The notes under the pieces were generated by a model, which was given only the letters and a program-made list of their open reading frames with translations, was not told the DNA's origin and searched no databases. A program made the position numbers and the translations under genes. Source: Caulobacter sp. Root343 (GTDB taxonomy: Bacteria > Pseudomonadota > Alphaproteobacteria > Caulobacterales > Caulobacteraceae). From it: DNA of 64,000 nucleotides. The stretch is from assembly GCF_001425745.1 (NCBI RefSeq), contig NZ_LMDF01000005.1, forward strand, positions 480,829 through 544,828. Direction: 5' to 3'. Positions 27,425 through 38,457 of this stretch are shown in pieces (within the stretch, counting starts at the first letter, position 1; every line of letters starts with the position of its first letter).

Positions 27425-28417
27425 ATGCCCCGCGTCCTTGTCCCCGCCCTGACCACGCCGCCCGCCCGCCCCGTCGGCGGGAGCGTGCGCGCGTTCGGCG
27501 GCGCGACCATGGGCACGACCTGGTCGGTCAAGGCGGTGCTGCCGGCCACCACCGATCTGCCGGCGCTCGAGGCCATGGTCCAGCGCGCCCTCGACACGGT
27601 CGTCGCCCAAATGAGTCCCTGGGAGCCGCTGTCGCACCTGTCCCGCTACAACCGCGCCGCGCCGGGAAGCTGGACCTCACTGCCTACCGCGATCCTGACC
27701 GTCCTGCGCCGCGCGATCGAGGTCGCCGAGGCCAGCCACGGGGCCTTCGACCCGACCCTCGGCCCCCTGACCGATCTCTGGGGCTTCGGCCCCGCCCCCT
27801 TTTCCGGCCAACCGCCGACCGCCGAGACCATCGCATCCCTGCGTGACGCCAACGGCTGGAAGCGCCTGGTCCTGGACGGCGACGCCCTGTTGCAGCCTGG
27901 CGGGCTGAGCTTGGACCTCAATGGGATCGCCAAGGGCTTCGGGGTCGACCAGGCCGCCGCCGCGCTCGATCGCGCCGGCGTGAAGAGCTATCTGGTCGAG
28001 GTCGGCGGCGAGCTGCGCGGGACCGGCGCCAAGCCCGACGGCCAGCCGTGGTGGGTCGAGCTGGAGCGGCCGCCGACGGCTAGCGGCGGAGACGTCACCG
28101 TCGTCGCCCTGCATGATCTCTCGGTCGCCACTTCGGGCGACTATCGCCGGTTCTTCGACCACGCCGGCCGCCGCTACGCCCACACCCTGGATCCGGCCAC
28201 CGGCGCTCCGACCACCAACCCGACCGTCAGCGTCACGGTCCTGGCCAAGGACTGCATGAGCGCCGACGCCTGGGCCACGGCCCTGACCGTCATCGCCCCC
28301 GACGACGCCCTGGCCTTCGCCGCCGGGCACGACCTGGCGGCGTTGATCGTCAGCCGGTCGGCGGATGGTTTGGACGAGCGCCTGTCGCCCGCCCTGCAGG
28401 CGATGCTGGACGGATGA
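27425..28417 (+). CDS. apbE: FAD:protein FMN transferase ApbE
   Basis: The 330-residue enzyme transfers FMN from FAD to a threonine of target proteins. Family motifs are present: GATMGTTWSV, MSPWEPLSHLSRYN, GAFDPTLGPL, LDLNGIAKGFGVDQA, and ATSGDYRRFF with RYAHTLDPATGAP near the C-terminus. The likely target is the DUF2271 protein two genes upstream. Unlike many ApbE proteins, no signal peptide or lipobox is visible at the N-terminus (MPRVLVPALTTPPARP), and no earlier in-frame start was found, which leaves open where modification happens. Its stop overlaps the next start (ATGA). Confidence 0.93.
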   Translation: MPRVLVPALTTPPARPVGGSVRAFGGATMGTTWSVKAVLPATTDLPALEAMVQRALDTVVAQMSPWEPLSHLSRYNRAAPGSWTSLPTAILTVLRRAIEVAEASHGAFDPTLGPLTDLWGFGPAPFSGQPPTAETIASLRDANGWKRLVLDGDALLQPGGLSLDLNGIAKGFGVDQAAAALDRAGVKSYLVEVGGELRGTGAKPDGQPWWVELERPPTASGGDVTVVALHDLSVATSGDYRRFFDHAGRRYAHTLDPATGAPTTNPTVSVTVLAKDCMSADAWATALTVIAPDDALAFAAGHDLAALIVSRSADGLDERLSPALQAMLDG

Positions 28418-29928
28418 TCGACCCGTCCGCCCTTTCGCCTGAGGCGCGCCGCTTGGCCGCCGCCGGGCTCGTGGCCGGGGTCTACGCCCTGTTCTGCGGC
28501 GCCATGGCCCTGCGAGAGGCCCTGCGCCGCCGCGCGGTTCGTCAAGCGGCCGAGGCGCTGTCGCGCGGCGCTGGGGAGCCGGTGCTGGTCGCCTATGCCA
28601 GTCAGACCGGCTTCGCCGAGGAGCTGGCCGCCGCCACCGCCAAGGCCTTGTCGGAAGCCGGGACGCCCGTGACCCTGCGCGACCTCTCGGCCGTCACCGC
28701 CGCCGACCTCGCCGGCCGCGCCCTGTTCGTGGTCAGCACCACCGGCGAAGGCGACGCTCCCGACCCGGCCCGCGCCTTCATCCGCGACGTGATGAAGGAC
28801 GGCGCCGATCTTTCGGCCCTGCGCTACGGCGTGCTGGCCCTGGGCGACTCGACCTATGCCCACTTCTGCGCCTTCGGCCGGAGCCTGGACGCCTGGCTGG
28901 CGCGGAACGGCGGCCAGCCGCTGTTCGACCGGGTCGAGGTTGACGACGGCGACCCGGCGGCCCTGCGCCACTGGCAGGGCCAGATCGCCCTGCTGACCGG
29001 GGTCACCGACGCGCCCGACTGGAGCCGACCGGCCTATGGTCCCTGGACCCTGGCCGAGCGCCGCCTGCTGAATCCAGGCAGCCCCGGCGGCGAGGCCTGG
29101 CATGTGCGCCTGACCCCCGCCGACGGCGCGAGCTGGGAGGCCGGCGACATCCTGGAAATCGGCCCGCGCAATGCCCCAGCCGAGGTCGAGGCGCTGATCG
29201 CCGCGCTGGGCCTGCCGGATGCGGCCGCCGAGACGCTGTCGAGCCTGCGTCTGCCGCACGAACCCGCCGCGATCGAGGCTCTGCGCGGCCTGTCCGTCGA
29301 AGCGATCGCCGAGCGCCTCACCGCCCTGCCCCATCGCGAATACTCGATCGCCTCGCTGCCGGCCGACGGCGGGGTCGAGCTGATCGTCCGCCTGATGCCT
29401 CGCGCCGGCGGTCAGCCGGGCCTGGGCTCGGGCTGGCTGTGCCGGTTCGCGAAGGTCGGCCAGGCGATCGACGCCCGGGTGCGGACCAACCGGAGCTTCC
29501 ATGCTCCGGAGCCCGAGCGTCCGCTGATCCTGATCGGCTCGGGCACGGGCCTGGCCGGCCTGCGCGCCCACCTGAAGGCGCGTGCGGTGAACGGGGCCAA
29601 CCGCAACTGGCTATTGTTCGGCGAGCGGACGGCGGCCCACGACCATTTCCATCGCGACGAGATCGAAGGCTGGACGGCCTCGGGCGTGATCGGGCGTTTG
29701 GACCTGGCCTTCTCCCGCGACCAGGCCGAGCGGGTCTATGTCCAGCACCGCCTGCACGGGGCGGCGGACGCGCTGCGCCAGTGGGTGGCCGACGGCGCGG
29801 CGCTCTATGTCTGCGGGTCGCTGGAGGGGATGTCGCGCGACGTCCATGCGGCGTTGGTCGAGGTCTTGGGCGCGGACGGGGTGGAGCGGCTGACCGACGA
29901 GGGGCGGTATCGGCGGGACGTGTACTGA
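28414..29928 (+). CDS. Membrane-anchored flavodoxin/NADPH-flavin reductase (CysJ-like)
   Basis: The 504-residue protein has one N-terminal membrane anchor (about residues 13-35), a flavodoxin domain (about 55-195, VLVAYASQTGFAEELA and STTGEGDAPDP for FMN), then the FAD and NADPH modules (REYSIASLPA for FAD; LIGSGTGLAGLRAHL and LYVCGSLEGMSRDV for NADPH). It should move electrons from NADPH through FAD to FMN. It lacks a neighbouring sulfite reductase hemoprotein, so sulfite reduction is unlikely. Translational coupling to apbE and the upstream PepSY/DUF2271 genes suggest it feeds electrons out to the periplasm. Confidence 0.9.
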   Translation: MIDPSALSPEARRLAAAGLVAGVYALFCGAMALREALRRRAVRQAAEALSRGAGEPVLVAYASQTGFAEELAAATAKALSEAGTPVTLRDLSAVTAADLAGRALFVVSTTGEGDAPDPARAFIRDVMKDGADLSALRYGVLALGDSTYAHFCAFGRSLDAWLARNGGQPLFDRVEVDDGDPAALRHWQGQIALLTGVTDAPDWSRPAYGPWTLAERRLLNPGSPGGEAWHVRLTPADGASWEAGDILEIGPRNAPAEVEALIAALGLPDAAAETLSSLRLPHEPAAIEALRGLSVEAIAERLTALPHREYSIASLPADGGVELIVRLMPRAGGQPGLGSGWLCRFAKVGQAIDARVRTNRSFHAPEPERPLILIGSGTGLAGLRAHLKARAVNGANRNWLLFGERTAAHDHFHRDEIEGWTASGVIGRLDLAFSRDQAERVYVQHRLHGAADALRQWVADGAALYVCGSLEGMSRDVHAALVEVLGADGVERLTDEGRYRRDVY

Positions 29929-29932
29929 GCGC

Positions 29933-30454
29933 TCAGCGGCGCATCAGATCCGCCCGCTCCTCCGGCGTGTTCGCCCCCCGCAGCCGCGCCATCGCGCCAT
30001 CCGTAACCGGCAAGGCGGCCAGCCCGGCCCGCTCGACCAGCCGCCGCAGCGGCCAGCCCGGCTCGGCGCTTTCCGGCAGGGCGCTCGCGTCCAGCACCAT
30101 CGGCAGCGGCAGGCCCTCATAGGTCGCGCCCGGCGAGGCCGCCGCCAGCAAGGGCGCGAGATCCTCGATCGTCACGGTCGGCGCATCGACCGCCAGCACC
30201 AGCAGTCGCGTGGCCCCCAACGCCGCCGCCCCGGCCAGCAGGCCGCCGACCGGGCCCGCGCCGGCCTCGCCATCCGGAACCCATGGCAGGCCCAGATCGG
30301 CGCCGGCGGTCACCAGCGCCTCCGCCCCGGCCGCCCTGGCCAAGGCCGCGACGCGGTCGATGGCGCGCTGGCCGCCCCAGTCGAGCAGGGCCTTGTCGCG
30401 CCCCATCCGCCGGGAGCCGCCGCCACACAGGATGATCGCGCCGAGGGTGTTCAT
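29933..30454 (-). CDS. mobA: Molybdenum cofactor guanylyltransferase MobA-like
   Basis: The 173-residue protein has the nucleotidyltransferase signature [24 protein letters not shown] and the VLAVDAPTV metal-binding region. MobA attaches GMP to molybdopterin to form the guanine dinucleotide cofactor of DMSO-reductase-type enzymes. It is convergent with the reductase gene (four bases apart) and divergent from xylR. No molybdoenzyme is in the window. Confidence 0.9.
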   Translation of the reverse strand: MNTLGAIILCGGGSRRMGRDKALLDWGGQRAIDRVAALARAAGAEALVTAGADLGLPWVPDGEAGAGPVGGLLAGAAALGATRLLVLAVDAPTVTIEDLAPLLAAASPGATYEGLPLPMVLDASALPESAEPGWPLRRLVERAGLAALPVTDGAMARLRGANTPEERADLMRR

Positions 30455-30541
30455 GTCCCCGTCTTAGCAGGATTTTCCAGCGGTCTTCCAAGCTGCGCCC
30501 GAAGCGGTCTAGTGTCCGGCCCGCAAAGGGACGGAAAAAGA

Positions 30542-31597
30542 ATGAGCCAGCCTGTCGAGCGCCAGCGTCGTCGTACGACCCAGAGCGCCACGATCCGTGA
30601 CGTCGCCGCCCGGGCGGGCGTGTCGCCGATGACCGTGTCGCGGGTGATCAACCGCGAGAGCACCGTCAAGGAAGAGACCCGGGCCCTGGTCGAGAAGGCC
30701 ATCTCCGACCTCAACTACGCCCCCAATCCCGCCGCGCGCAGCCTGGCCGGCTCGGCCCCGTTCCGCATCGGCCTGCTCTACGACAACCCCTCGACTGGCT
30801 ATTTGTCGGAGTTCCTGGTCGGGGCCCTGGACGAGAGCAGCCGCACCGGCGCCCAGATCGTCATCGAGAAGTGCGCAGAGCCCGAACTGGCCCGCGCCAC
30901 CCTGGCCCGACTGCTGAAGACCGGCGTCGACGGCCTGATCCTGCCGCCGCCGCTGTGCGAGTCGCCCGAGGTCCTGGCCGAGGTGAAGGCCGCCGGCGCC
31001 GCCGCCGTGGCCGTGGCTCCCGGCATGGCCAGCAGCGACATGGCCACCATCCGCATCGACAACGAGGCGGCCGCCTACGAGCTGACCCAGCACCTGATCA
31101 GCCTGGGCCACAAGCGCTTCGGCTTCATCAAGGGCCACCCGAACCAGACCGTCAGCCAGCAGCGCCTGGACGGCTTCATGGCCGCCCTGAAGGCCGCCGG
31201 GATCCCGATGGAAGACATCCGGGTCGAGCAGGGCTACTTCACCTACCGTTCGGGCCTGGAGGCGGCCGAGCGGCTGCTGGCGGCCGATCCGCGCCCCACC
31301 GCCGTGTTCGCCGCCAACGACGACATGGCCGCCGCCACCGAGGGCCTGGCCCACCGCCTGGGCCTGGACGTGCCGGGCGACCTGTCGATCGTCGGCTTCG
31401 ACGACACCTCGATCGCCGACAACATCTGGCCCGCCCTGACCACCGTCCACCAGCCGATCGCCGCCATGGCCCGCGCGGCCGTCGACCTGGTGCTGGAGGA
31501 GATCCGCCGCCACCGCGACGGCGGCGGCGAGCCCCGCCAGCTGATCCATCCGCACACCTTGATCGTGCGGGATTCCAGCGGGCCGGTGGGGGAGTAG
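30542..31597 (+). CDS. xylR: LacI-family xylose repressor XylR
   Basis: The 351-residue protein has an N-terminal LacI helix-turn-helix (residues about 17-37, TIRDVAARAGVSPMTVSRVI) and a periplasmic-binding-protein-like effector domain (AVFAANDDMAAATEGLA, LSIVGFDDTSIADNIWPALTTVHQP). ATG 30542 follows GGACGGA; a GTG ten codons earlier is less likely. It should repress xylX and related genes and release DNA when xylose is present. An operator TGTTAGCGCTACCA sits between this gene and xylX. The identification as XylR rests on this position and that operator, identical to the one I recall from the C. crescentus xylX promoter. Confidence 0.88.
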   Translation: MSQPVERQRRRTTQSATIRDVAARAGVSPMTVSRVINRESTVKEETRALVEKAISDLNYAPNPAARSLAGSAPFRIGLLYDNPSTGYLSEFLVGALDESSRTGAQIVIEKCAEPELARATLARLLKTGVDGLILPPPLCESPEVLAEVKAAGAAAVAVAPGMASSDMATIRIDNEAAAYELTQHLISLGHKRFGFIKGHPNQTVSQQRLDGFMAALKAAGIPMEDIRVEQGYFTYRSGLEAAERLLAADPRPTAVFAANDDMAAATEGLAHRLGLDVPGDLSIVGFDDTSIADNIWPALTTVHQPIAAMARAAVDLVLEEIRRHRDGGGEPRQLIHPHTLIVRDSSGPVGE

Positions 31598-31601
31598 GAA
31601 A

Positions 31602-31661
31602 CCCTCCTCACCCTGCCACGCCTCCGGCGCGGGCCCCGCCCTCTCCCTCTGGGAGAGGGGT
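31602..31661. repeat. CTCTCCC palindromic repeat at the xylR-xylX boundary
   Basis: CCCTCCTCACCCTGCCACGC, GGCGCGGGCCCCGCC and CCCTCTCCCTCTGGGAGAGGGG form a unit related to those at 1758-2003 and 21625-21788. The final hairpin is followed by TAAAAAA rather than a T run, so it is not a standard terminator for xylR. Confidence 0.65.
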
Positions 31662-31700
31662 AAAAAAGATTGGTCAGACAACGTGCTTGCCGTCCCCGCA

Positions 31701-31714
31701 TGTTAGCGCTACCA
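31701..31714. promoter_or_regulatory. XylR operator of the xylX promoter
   Basis: TGTTAGCGCTACCA is a LacI-family palindrome with an AGCGCT core. It and its flank (CCGCA before, AGTGCC after) match my memory of the C. crescentus Pxyl operator. It is 72 bases before the xylX start. Confidence 0.85.
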
Positions 31715-31785
31715 AGTGCCTGACGAACGAGCGCCGCCGACAGTAGCGGCAGCCTGTAGACGCTCGACAATGGGGAGACGACGCC

Positions 31786-32940
31786 GTGGGCGTGAGTGAA
31801 TTCCTTCCGGAAGACTGGAAAGACGCGACCCTGCTGGGCCGCATCGACTTCGGCGATGGCCCGACGCCCGTGCTGGTGCGCGGCGGCCGCGTCGAGGACA
31901 TGTCCAGGATCGCCCCCACCGTCGCCGACCTGATGAACGCCTTCGCGCCTGGGACCGCGATCCCGCGCGGCGAGGACAAGGGGCCGCTCGAAGCCCTCGA
32001 CATCCGCCCCGTCTGGGACGATCCCGACAGCGCCGCGCCGGTGAAGCTGCTGGCTCCTGTCGACCTGCAATGCCTGAAGGCCGCCGGGGTGACCTTCGCC
32101 GTCTCGACCTTGGAGCGGGTGATCGAGGAGCGCGCGCGCGGCGACGCCGCCGAGGCCCTGAAAATCCGCGCCCAGCTGGCCGACCGCATGGGCGGCGACC
32201 TCAAGAGCGTCAATCCGGGTTCGGAAGGCGCGGCCCGCCTGAAGGACGCCCTGATCGCCGACGGCCTGTGGTCGCAATATCTGGAAGTGGCCATCGGCCC
32301 CGACGCCGAGATCTTCACCAAGGGCCCGACCCTGTCCTCGATGGGCTGGGGCGACCATGTCGGCGTCCGCTACGACAGCCACTGGAACAATCCGGAGCCG
32401 GAAGTCGTGCTGCTGTGCGACGGCTCGGGCGAGATCCGCGGCGCCTCGCTGGGCAACGACGTCAACCTGCGCGACTTCGAAGGCCGTTCGGCCCTGCTGC
32501 TCAGCAAGGCCAAGGACAACAACGCCTCGTGCGCGATCGGCCCGTTCTTCCGGCTGTTCGACGCCACCTTTGCCCTGGACGATGTCCGCTCGGCCGAGGT
32601 CGAGCTGAAGATCACCGGCCGCGACAACTTCGTGCTCGACGGCCACAGCAATATGAGCCTGATCAGCCGCGATCCCGCCGTGCTGGCCGGGCAAGCGTTC
32701 GGCAAGCAGCACCAGTATCCGGACGGCTTCGCCCTGTTCCTGGGCACCATGTTCGCCCCGATCCAGGACCGCGACGCGCCGGGCCAGGGCTTCACCCACA
32801 AGGTCGGCGACCGCGTCCGCGTCTCGACGCCCAAGCTGGGCGTGCTCGAGAACGAAGTCACCACCTGCGACAAGGCCAAGCCGTGGACGTTCGGCATCTC
32901 GGCCCTGATCCGCAACCTGGCCGGCCGCGGCCTCCTGTAA
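31786..32940 (+). CDS. xylX: 2-keto-3-deoxy-D-xylonate dehydratase XylX
   Basis: The 384-residue enzyme converts 2-keto-3-deoxyxylonate to 2-oxoglutarate semialdehyde, the fourth step of the Weimberg pathway. It begins GVSEFLPEDWKDATLLGRIDFG and has the fumarylacetoacetate-hydrolase-like fold with acidic metal ligands around EPEVVLL. The GTG at 31786 has GGGGAGA seven bases upstream; a second GTG at 31792 is possible. It is the first gene of xylXABCD, directly under the XylR operator. Confidence 0.96.
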   Translation: MGVSEFLPEDWKDATLLGRIDFGDGPTPVLVRGGRVEDMSRIAPTVADLMNAFAPGTAIPRGEDKGPLEALDIRPVWDDPDSAAPVKLLAPVDLQCLKAAGVTFAVSTLERVIEERARGDAAEALKIRAQLADRMGGDLKSVNPGSEGAARLKDALIADGLWSQYLEVAIGPDAEIFTKGPTLSSMGWGDHVGVRYDSHWNNPEPEVVLLCDGSGEIRGASLGNDVNLRDFEGRSALLLSKAKDNNASCAIGPFFRLFDATFALDDVRSAEVELKITGRDNFVLDGHSNMSLISRDPAVLAGQAFGKQHQYPDGFALFLGTMFAPIQDRDAPGQGFTHKVGDRVRVSTPKLGVLENEVTTCDKAKPWTFGISALIRNLAGRGLL

Positions 32941-32963
32941 ATCCAGATCGAAGGAGCTCGGCG

Positions 32964-34400
32964 ATGACCGACACCCTGCGCCACTACATCGGCGGCGAAC
33001 GCGTCGCCGCCGACGCTCCGGCCGAGAGCCTGAACCCGTCCAACACCAACGACGTCGTCGCCAGGGTGCCGATGGGCGGCCAGGCCGAGGTCGACGCCGC
33101 CGTCGACGCGGCGAAGAAGGCCTTCCCGTCGTGGTCGGACGCCTCGCCGGAAGTCCGCTCGGACCTGCTGGACAAGGTCGGCTCGACGATCATCGCCCGC
33201 AGCGCCGAGATCGGTAAGCTTCTGGCCCGCGAAGAGGGCAAGACCCTGCCGGAAGGCATCGGCGAGACCGTCCGCGCCGGCCGCATCTTCAAGTACTTCG
33301 CCGGCGAGGCCCTGCGCCGCCACGGCCAGAATCTGGAAAGCACCCGCCCGGGTGTCGAGATCCAGACCTATCGCCAGGCCGTCGGCGTGTTCGCCCTGGT
33401 CACGCCCTGGAACTTCCCGATCGCCATCCCGGCCTGGAAGGCGGCTCCGGCCCTGGCCTTCGGCAACACCGTGGTGATCAAGCCGGCCGGCCCGACCCCG
33501 GCCACCGCCAACGTGCTGGCCGACATCATGCAGGAGTGCGGCGCTCCGGCCGGCGTGTTCAACATGCTGTTCGGCCGAGGCTCGATGGGCGACGCCCTGA
33601 TCAAGCACAAGGACGTCGACGGCGTCTCGTTCACCGGCTCGCAAGGCGTAGGCGCGCAAGTCGCCGCCGCCGCCATGGCCCGCCAGGCCCGCGTGCAGCT
33701 GGAGATGGGCGGCAAGAACCCGCTGATCATCCTGGACGACGCCGACCTGGAACGCGCGGTCGCCATCGCCCTGGACGGCTCGTTCTACGCCACCGGCCAG
33801 CGCTGCACCGCCAGCTCGCGCCTGATCGTCCAGGACGGCATCCACGACAAGTTCGTGGCCCTGTTGGCCGAGAAGATCGCCGCCCTGCGGGTCGGCGACG
33901 CGCTCGACCCCAACACCCAGATCGGCCCGGCCGTCTCCGAAGACCAGATGGAGACCAGCTACAAGTACATCGACATCGCCACCGGCGAAGGCGGCCGCGT
34001 GGTCACCGGCGGCGGGCGGCTGAAGCTCGACAATCCGGGCTGGTACGTGCAGCCGACCCTGATCGCCGACACGCAAGCCGGCATGCGGATCAACAACGAG
34101 GAGGTCTTCGGGCCCGTCGCCTCGACCATCCGCGTGAAGAGCTACGAAGAGGCTCTGGAGATCGCCAACGGCGTCGAGTTCGGCCTGTCGGCCGGCATCG
34201 CCACCACCTCGCTGAAGCACGCGCGCCACTTCCAGCGCTACGCCAAGGCAGGCATGACCATGGTCAACCTGGCCACCGCCGGCGTCGACTACCATGTGCC
34301 GTTCGGCGGCACGAAGAGCAGCTCGTACGGCGCCCGCGAACAGGGCTTCGCGGCGGTCGAGTTCTTCACCCAGACCAAAACCTCCTACTCGTGGTCGTGA
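32964..34400 (+). CDS. xylA: 2-oxoglutarate semialdehyde dehydrogenase XylA
   Basis: The 478-residue aldehyde dehydrogenase oxidises 2-oxoglutarate semialdehyde to 2-oxoglutarate, the last Weimberg step, feeding the TCA cycle. Family signatures include VTPWNFPIAIPAWK, the catalytic Glu in LEMGGKNP and the catalytic Cys in GQRCTASSR. The ATG at 32964 follows GAAGGAG. The gene sits 23 bases after xylX. This Caulobacter xylA is unrelated to xylose isomerase, which carries the same symbol in other bacteria. Confidence 0.96.
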   Translation: MTDTLRHYIGGERVAADAPAESLNPSNTNDVVARVPMGGQAEVDAAVDAAKKAFPSWSDASPEVRSDLLDKVGSTIIARSAEIGKLLAREEGKTLPEGIGETVRAGRIFKYFAGEALRRHGQNLESTRPGVEIQTYRQAVGVFALVTPWNFPIAIPAWKAAPALAFGNTVVIKPAGPTPATANVLADIMQECGAPAGVFNMLFGRGSMGDALIKHKDVDGVSFTGSQGVGAQVAAAAMARQARVQLEMGGKNPLIILDDADLERAVAIALDGSFYATGQRCTASSRLIVQDGIHDKFVALLAEKIAALRVGDALDPNTQIGPAVSEDQMETSYKYIDIATGEGGRVVTGGGRLKLDNPGWYVQPTLIADTQAGMRINNEEVFGPVASTIRVKSYEEALEIANGVEFGLSAGIATTSLKHARHFQRYAKAGMTMVNLATAGVDYHVPFGGTKSSSYGAREQGFAAVEFFTQTKTSYSWS

Positions 34401-34405
34401 GCAGC

Positions 34406-35155
34406 ATGTCCTCAGCCATCTATCCTAGCCTGAAGGGCAAGCGCGTCGTCATCACCGGCGGCGGCTCGGGCATCGGGGCCGGCCTCGTCGCCGGCTTCGT
34501 GCGCCAGGGCGCGGAAGTGATCTTCCTCGACATCGTCGACGCGGATTCCACCGCCCTGGTCGAGCAGCTGTCGGCCGGTGCGGCGATCGCGCCGGTCTAC
34601 AAGCGCTGCGACCTGATGGACCTGGACGCGCTGAAGGCCGTGCTGGCCGAGGTTGGCGACGTCGACGTGCTGGTCAACAACGCCGGCAACGACGACCGCC
34701 ACACCCTGGCCGACATCACCCCGGCCTATTGGGACAACCGGATCGGCGTGAACCTGCGCCACATGCTGTTCGCGGCCCAGGCGCTGGCGCCCGGCATGGC
34801 CAAGCGCGGCGGCGGGGCGATCATCAACTTCGGCTCGATCAGCTGGCACCTCGGCCTGGAGGACCTGGTCCTCTACGAAACCGCCAAGGCCGGCATCGAG
34901 GGCATGACCCGGGCCCTGGCCCGCGAACTGGGCCCCGACGACATCCGCGTCACCTGCGTGGTGCCGGGCAACGTCAAGACCAAGCGCCAGGAGAAGTGGT
35001 ACACGCCGGAAGGCGAGGCCGAGATCGTCAAGGCCCAGTGCCTGAAGGGCCGCATCGTCCCCGAGAACGTCGCTTCGCTGGTGCTGTTCCTGGCCTCCGA
35101 CGACGCCGCTCTGTGCACCGGCCACGAGTACTGGATCGACGCGGGCTGGCGCTGA
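34406..35155 (+). CDS. xylB: D-xylose 1-dehydrogenase XylB
   Basis: The 249-residue short-chain dehydrogenase oxidises D-xylose to xylonolactone with NAD+, the first Weimberg step. TGGGSGIG binds the cofactor, NNAGN follows, and the active site has Ser in NFGSISW and YETAK. It starts MSSAIYPSLKGKRVVITGGG at 34406, nearly as in C. crescentus; a GTG nine bases earlier is possible. This symbol means something different from the xylulokinase of enteric bacteria. A palindromic repeat separates it from xylC. Confidence 0.96.
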   Translation: MSSAIYPSLKGKRVVITGGGSGIGAGLVAGFVRQGAEVIFLDIVDADSTALVEQLSAGAAIAPVYKRCDLMDLDALKAVLAEVGDVDVLVNNAGNDDRHTLADITPAYWDNRIGVNLRHMLFAAQALAPGMAKRGGGAIINFGSISWHLGLEDLVLYETAKAGIEGMTRALARELGPDDIRVTCVVPGNVKTKRQEKWYTPEGEAEIVKAQCLKGRIVPENVASLVLFLASDDAALCTGHEYWIDAGWR

Positions 35156-35166
35156 TCGGCAGAAAC

Positions 35167-35266
35167 TGTCATCCCGGCCCGGCGCGTAGCGCATCGAGCC
35201 GGGACCGCCGCGAGCGCTGAGCTTCTTGCGGTCCCGGCTCTCCGCTAGGCTGCGGCCGGGATGACA
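35167..35266. repeat. TGTCATCCC palindromic repeat, copy 4, inside the xyl operon
   Basis: The 100-base palindrome TGTCATCCCGGC...GCCGGGATGACA lies between xylB and xylC. It may form a strong mRNA hairpin that alters the ratio of early to late operon products. Confidence 0.9.
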
Positions 35267-35272
35267 ATTTGA

Positions 35273-37919
<2,647 letters not shown>

Positions 37920-37957
37920 GGGCTTCCAACTAACGGCCCTGACCATCGAAAAGCGAA

Positions 37958-37986
37958 AGCCCCTGGAGCGATCCAGGGGCTTTTTC
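37958..37986 (+). terminator. Rho-independent terminator of the xyl operon
   Basis: AGCCCCTGGA pairs with TCCAGGGGCT around GCGA and is followed by TTTTC. It ends 39-67 bases after the xylD stop and also abuts the convergent small gene. Confidence 0.92.
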
Positions 37987-37987
37987 G

Positions 37988-38182
37988 TTAGGCCTCGTCC
38001 GCGAACGAGCGGGTCTCGGCCGCCGGGCCGATGCCGCTCTTTTCGAGGACGCTGTCGGCGGTCGCGACGACCGCCTGAGCGCTCGCCTGGCTGCTGGCGA
38101 CGAGCACGACCTCCTCGCCGGAGACCACGGCCCACCGATCGCCATAAGGGCGGATAGAAAAGTGCGGGCTGTGATCAGTCAT
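37988..38182 (-). CDS. Small hypothetical protein (64 aa)
   Basis: The 64-residue protein MTDHSPHFSIRPYGDRWAVV... has the look of small alpha/beta proteins that occur widely as uncharacterised proteins: an aromatic N-terminal strand, the strand pair WAVVSGEEVVLVASSQ and an Ala-rich helix (ASAQAVVATADSVLEKSG). It is convergent with xylD. A CtrA-type box lies about 160 bases upstream. The function is unknown; coding is supported by the even spacing to the terminator and a plausible fold. Confidence 0.6.
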   Translation of the reverse strand: MTDHSPHFSIRPYGDRWAVVSGEEVVLVASSQASAQAVVATADSVLEKSGIGPAAETRSFADEA

Positions 38183-38450
38183 GTCAGGTGCTCAAACGCG
38201 CCGGCAGACTTAAAGTTCAAGATGGCCGAAACAAGGCAGCTTGACCAATGCCTGAGCAGTTCAAATGCACGAAGGTATTCAGCTTGGGCATTCAGCGTAT
38301 TCGCCAAGGTAAACAAACGTGACCATATCGGAGAGTATTAAAAAATCCTTAATAAATCTGCAGCGAATTGTAAAATTCTCCTGTAGGTTGAACCCAAAAC
38401 AGGTAGTATAGTGCAACTGTCGGGGCCGTTCTTTCTGTTGCACATACAAC
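38183..38450. promoter_or_regulatory. AT-richer divergent control region with CtrA box
   Basis: This 268-base stretch is clearly less GC-rich than the rest of the window (for example TAAACAAACGTGACCATATC and TTAATAAATCTGCAGCG). It separates two divergent small genes and holds a perfect TTAA-N7-TTAA site. No gene is visible in it. A small RNA cannot be excluded. Confidence 0.55.
38338..38352. promoter_or_regulatory. CtrA-type binding site TTAA-N7-TTAA
   Basis: TTAAAAAATCCTTAA is a perfect match to the full CtrA recognition pattern of Caulobacter (TTAA, seven bases, TTAA). It lies 98 bases before the start of the small membrane protein gene and 155 bases before the divergent 64-residue gene. 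Cell-cycle control of one or both is suggested. Confidence 0.65.
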
Positions 38451-38457
38451 ATGTTGT
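38446..38457. promoter_or_regulatory. Perfect palindrome over a start codon
   Basis: ACAACATGTTGT is a 12-base perfect palindrome that includes the ATG at 38451 of the small membrane protein gene. It could be a repressor site or a chance feature. Confidence 0.3.

Noticed and set aside
31640..31668. CCCTCTCCC-GGGAGAGGGG hairpin as the xylR terminator
   Set aside because: It is followed by TAAAAAA rather than a T run, so it better fits the repeat family.
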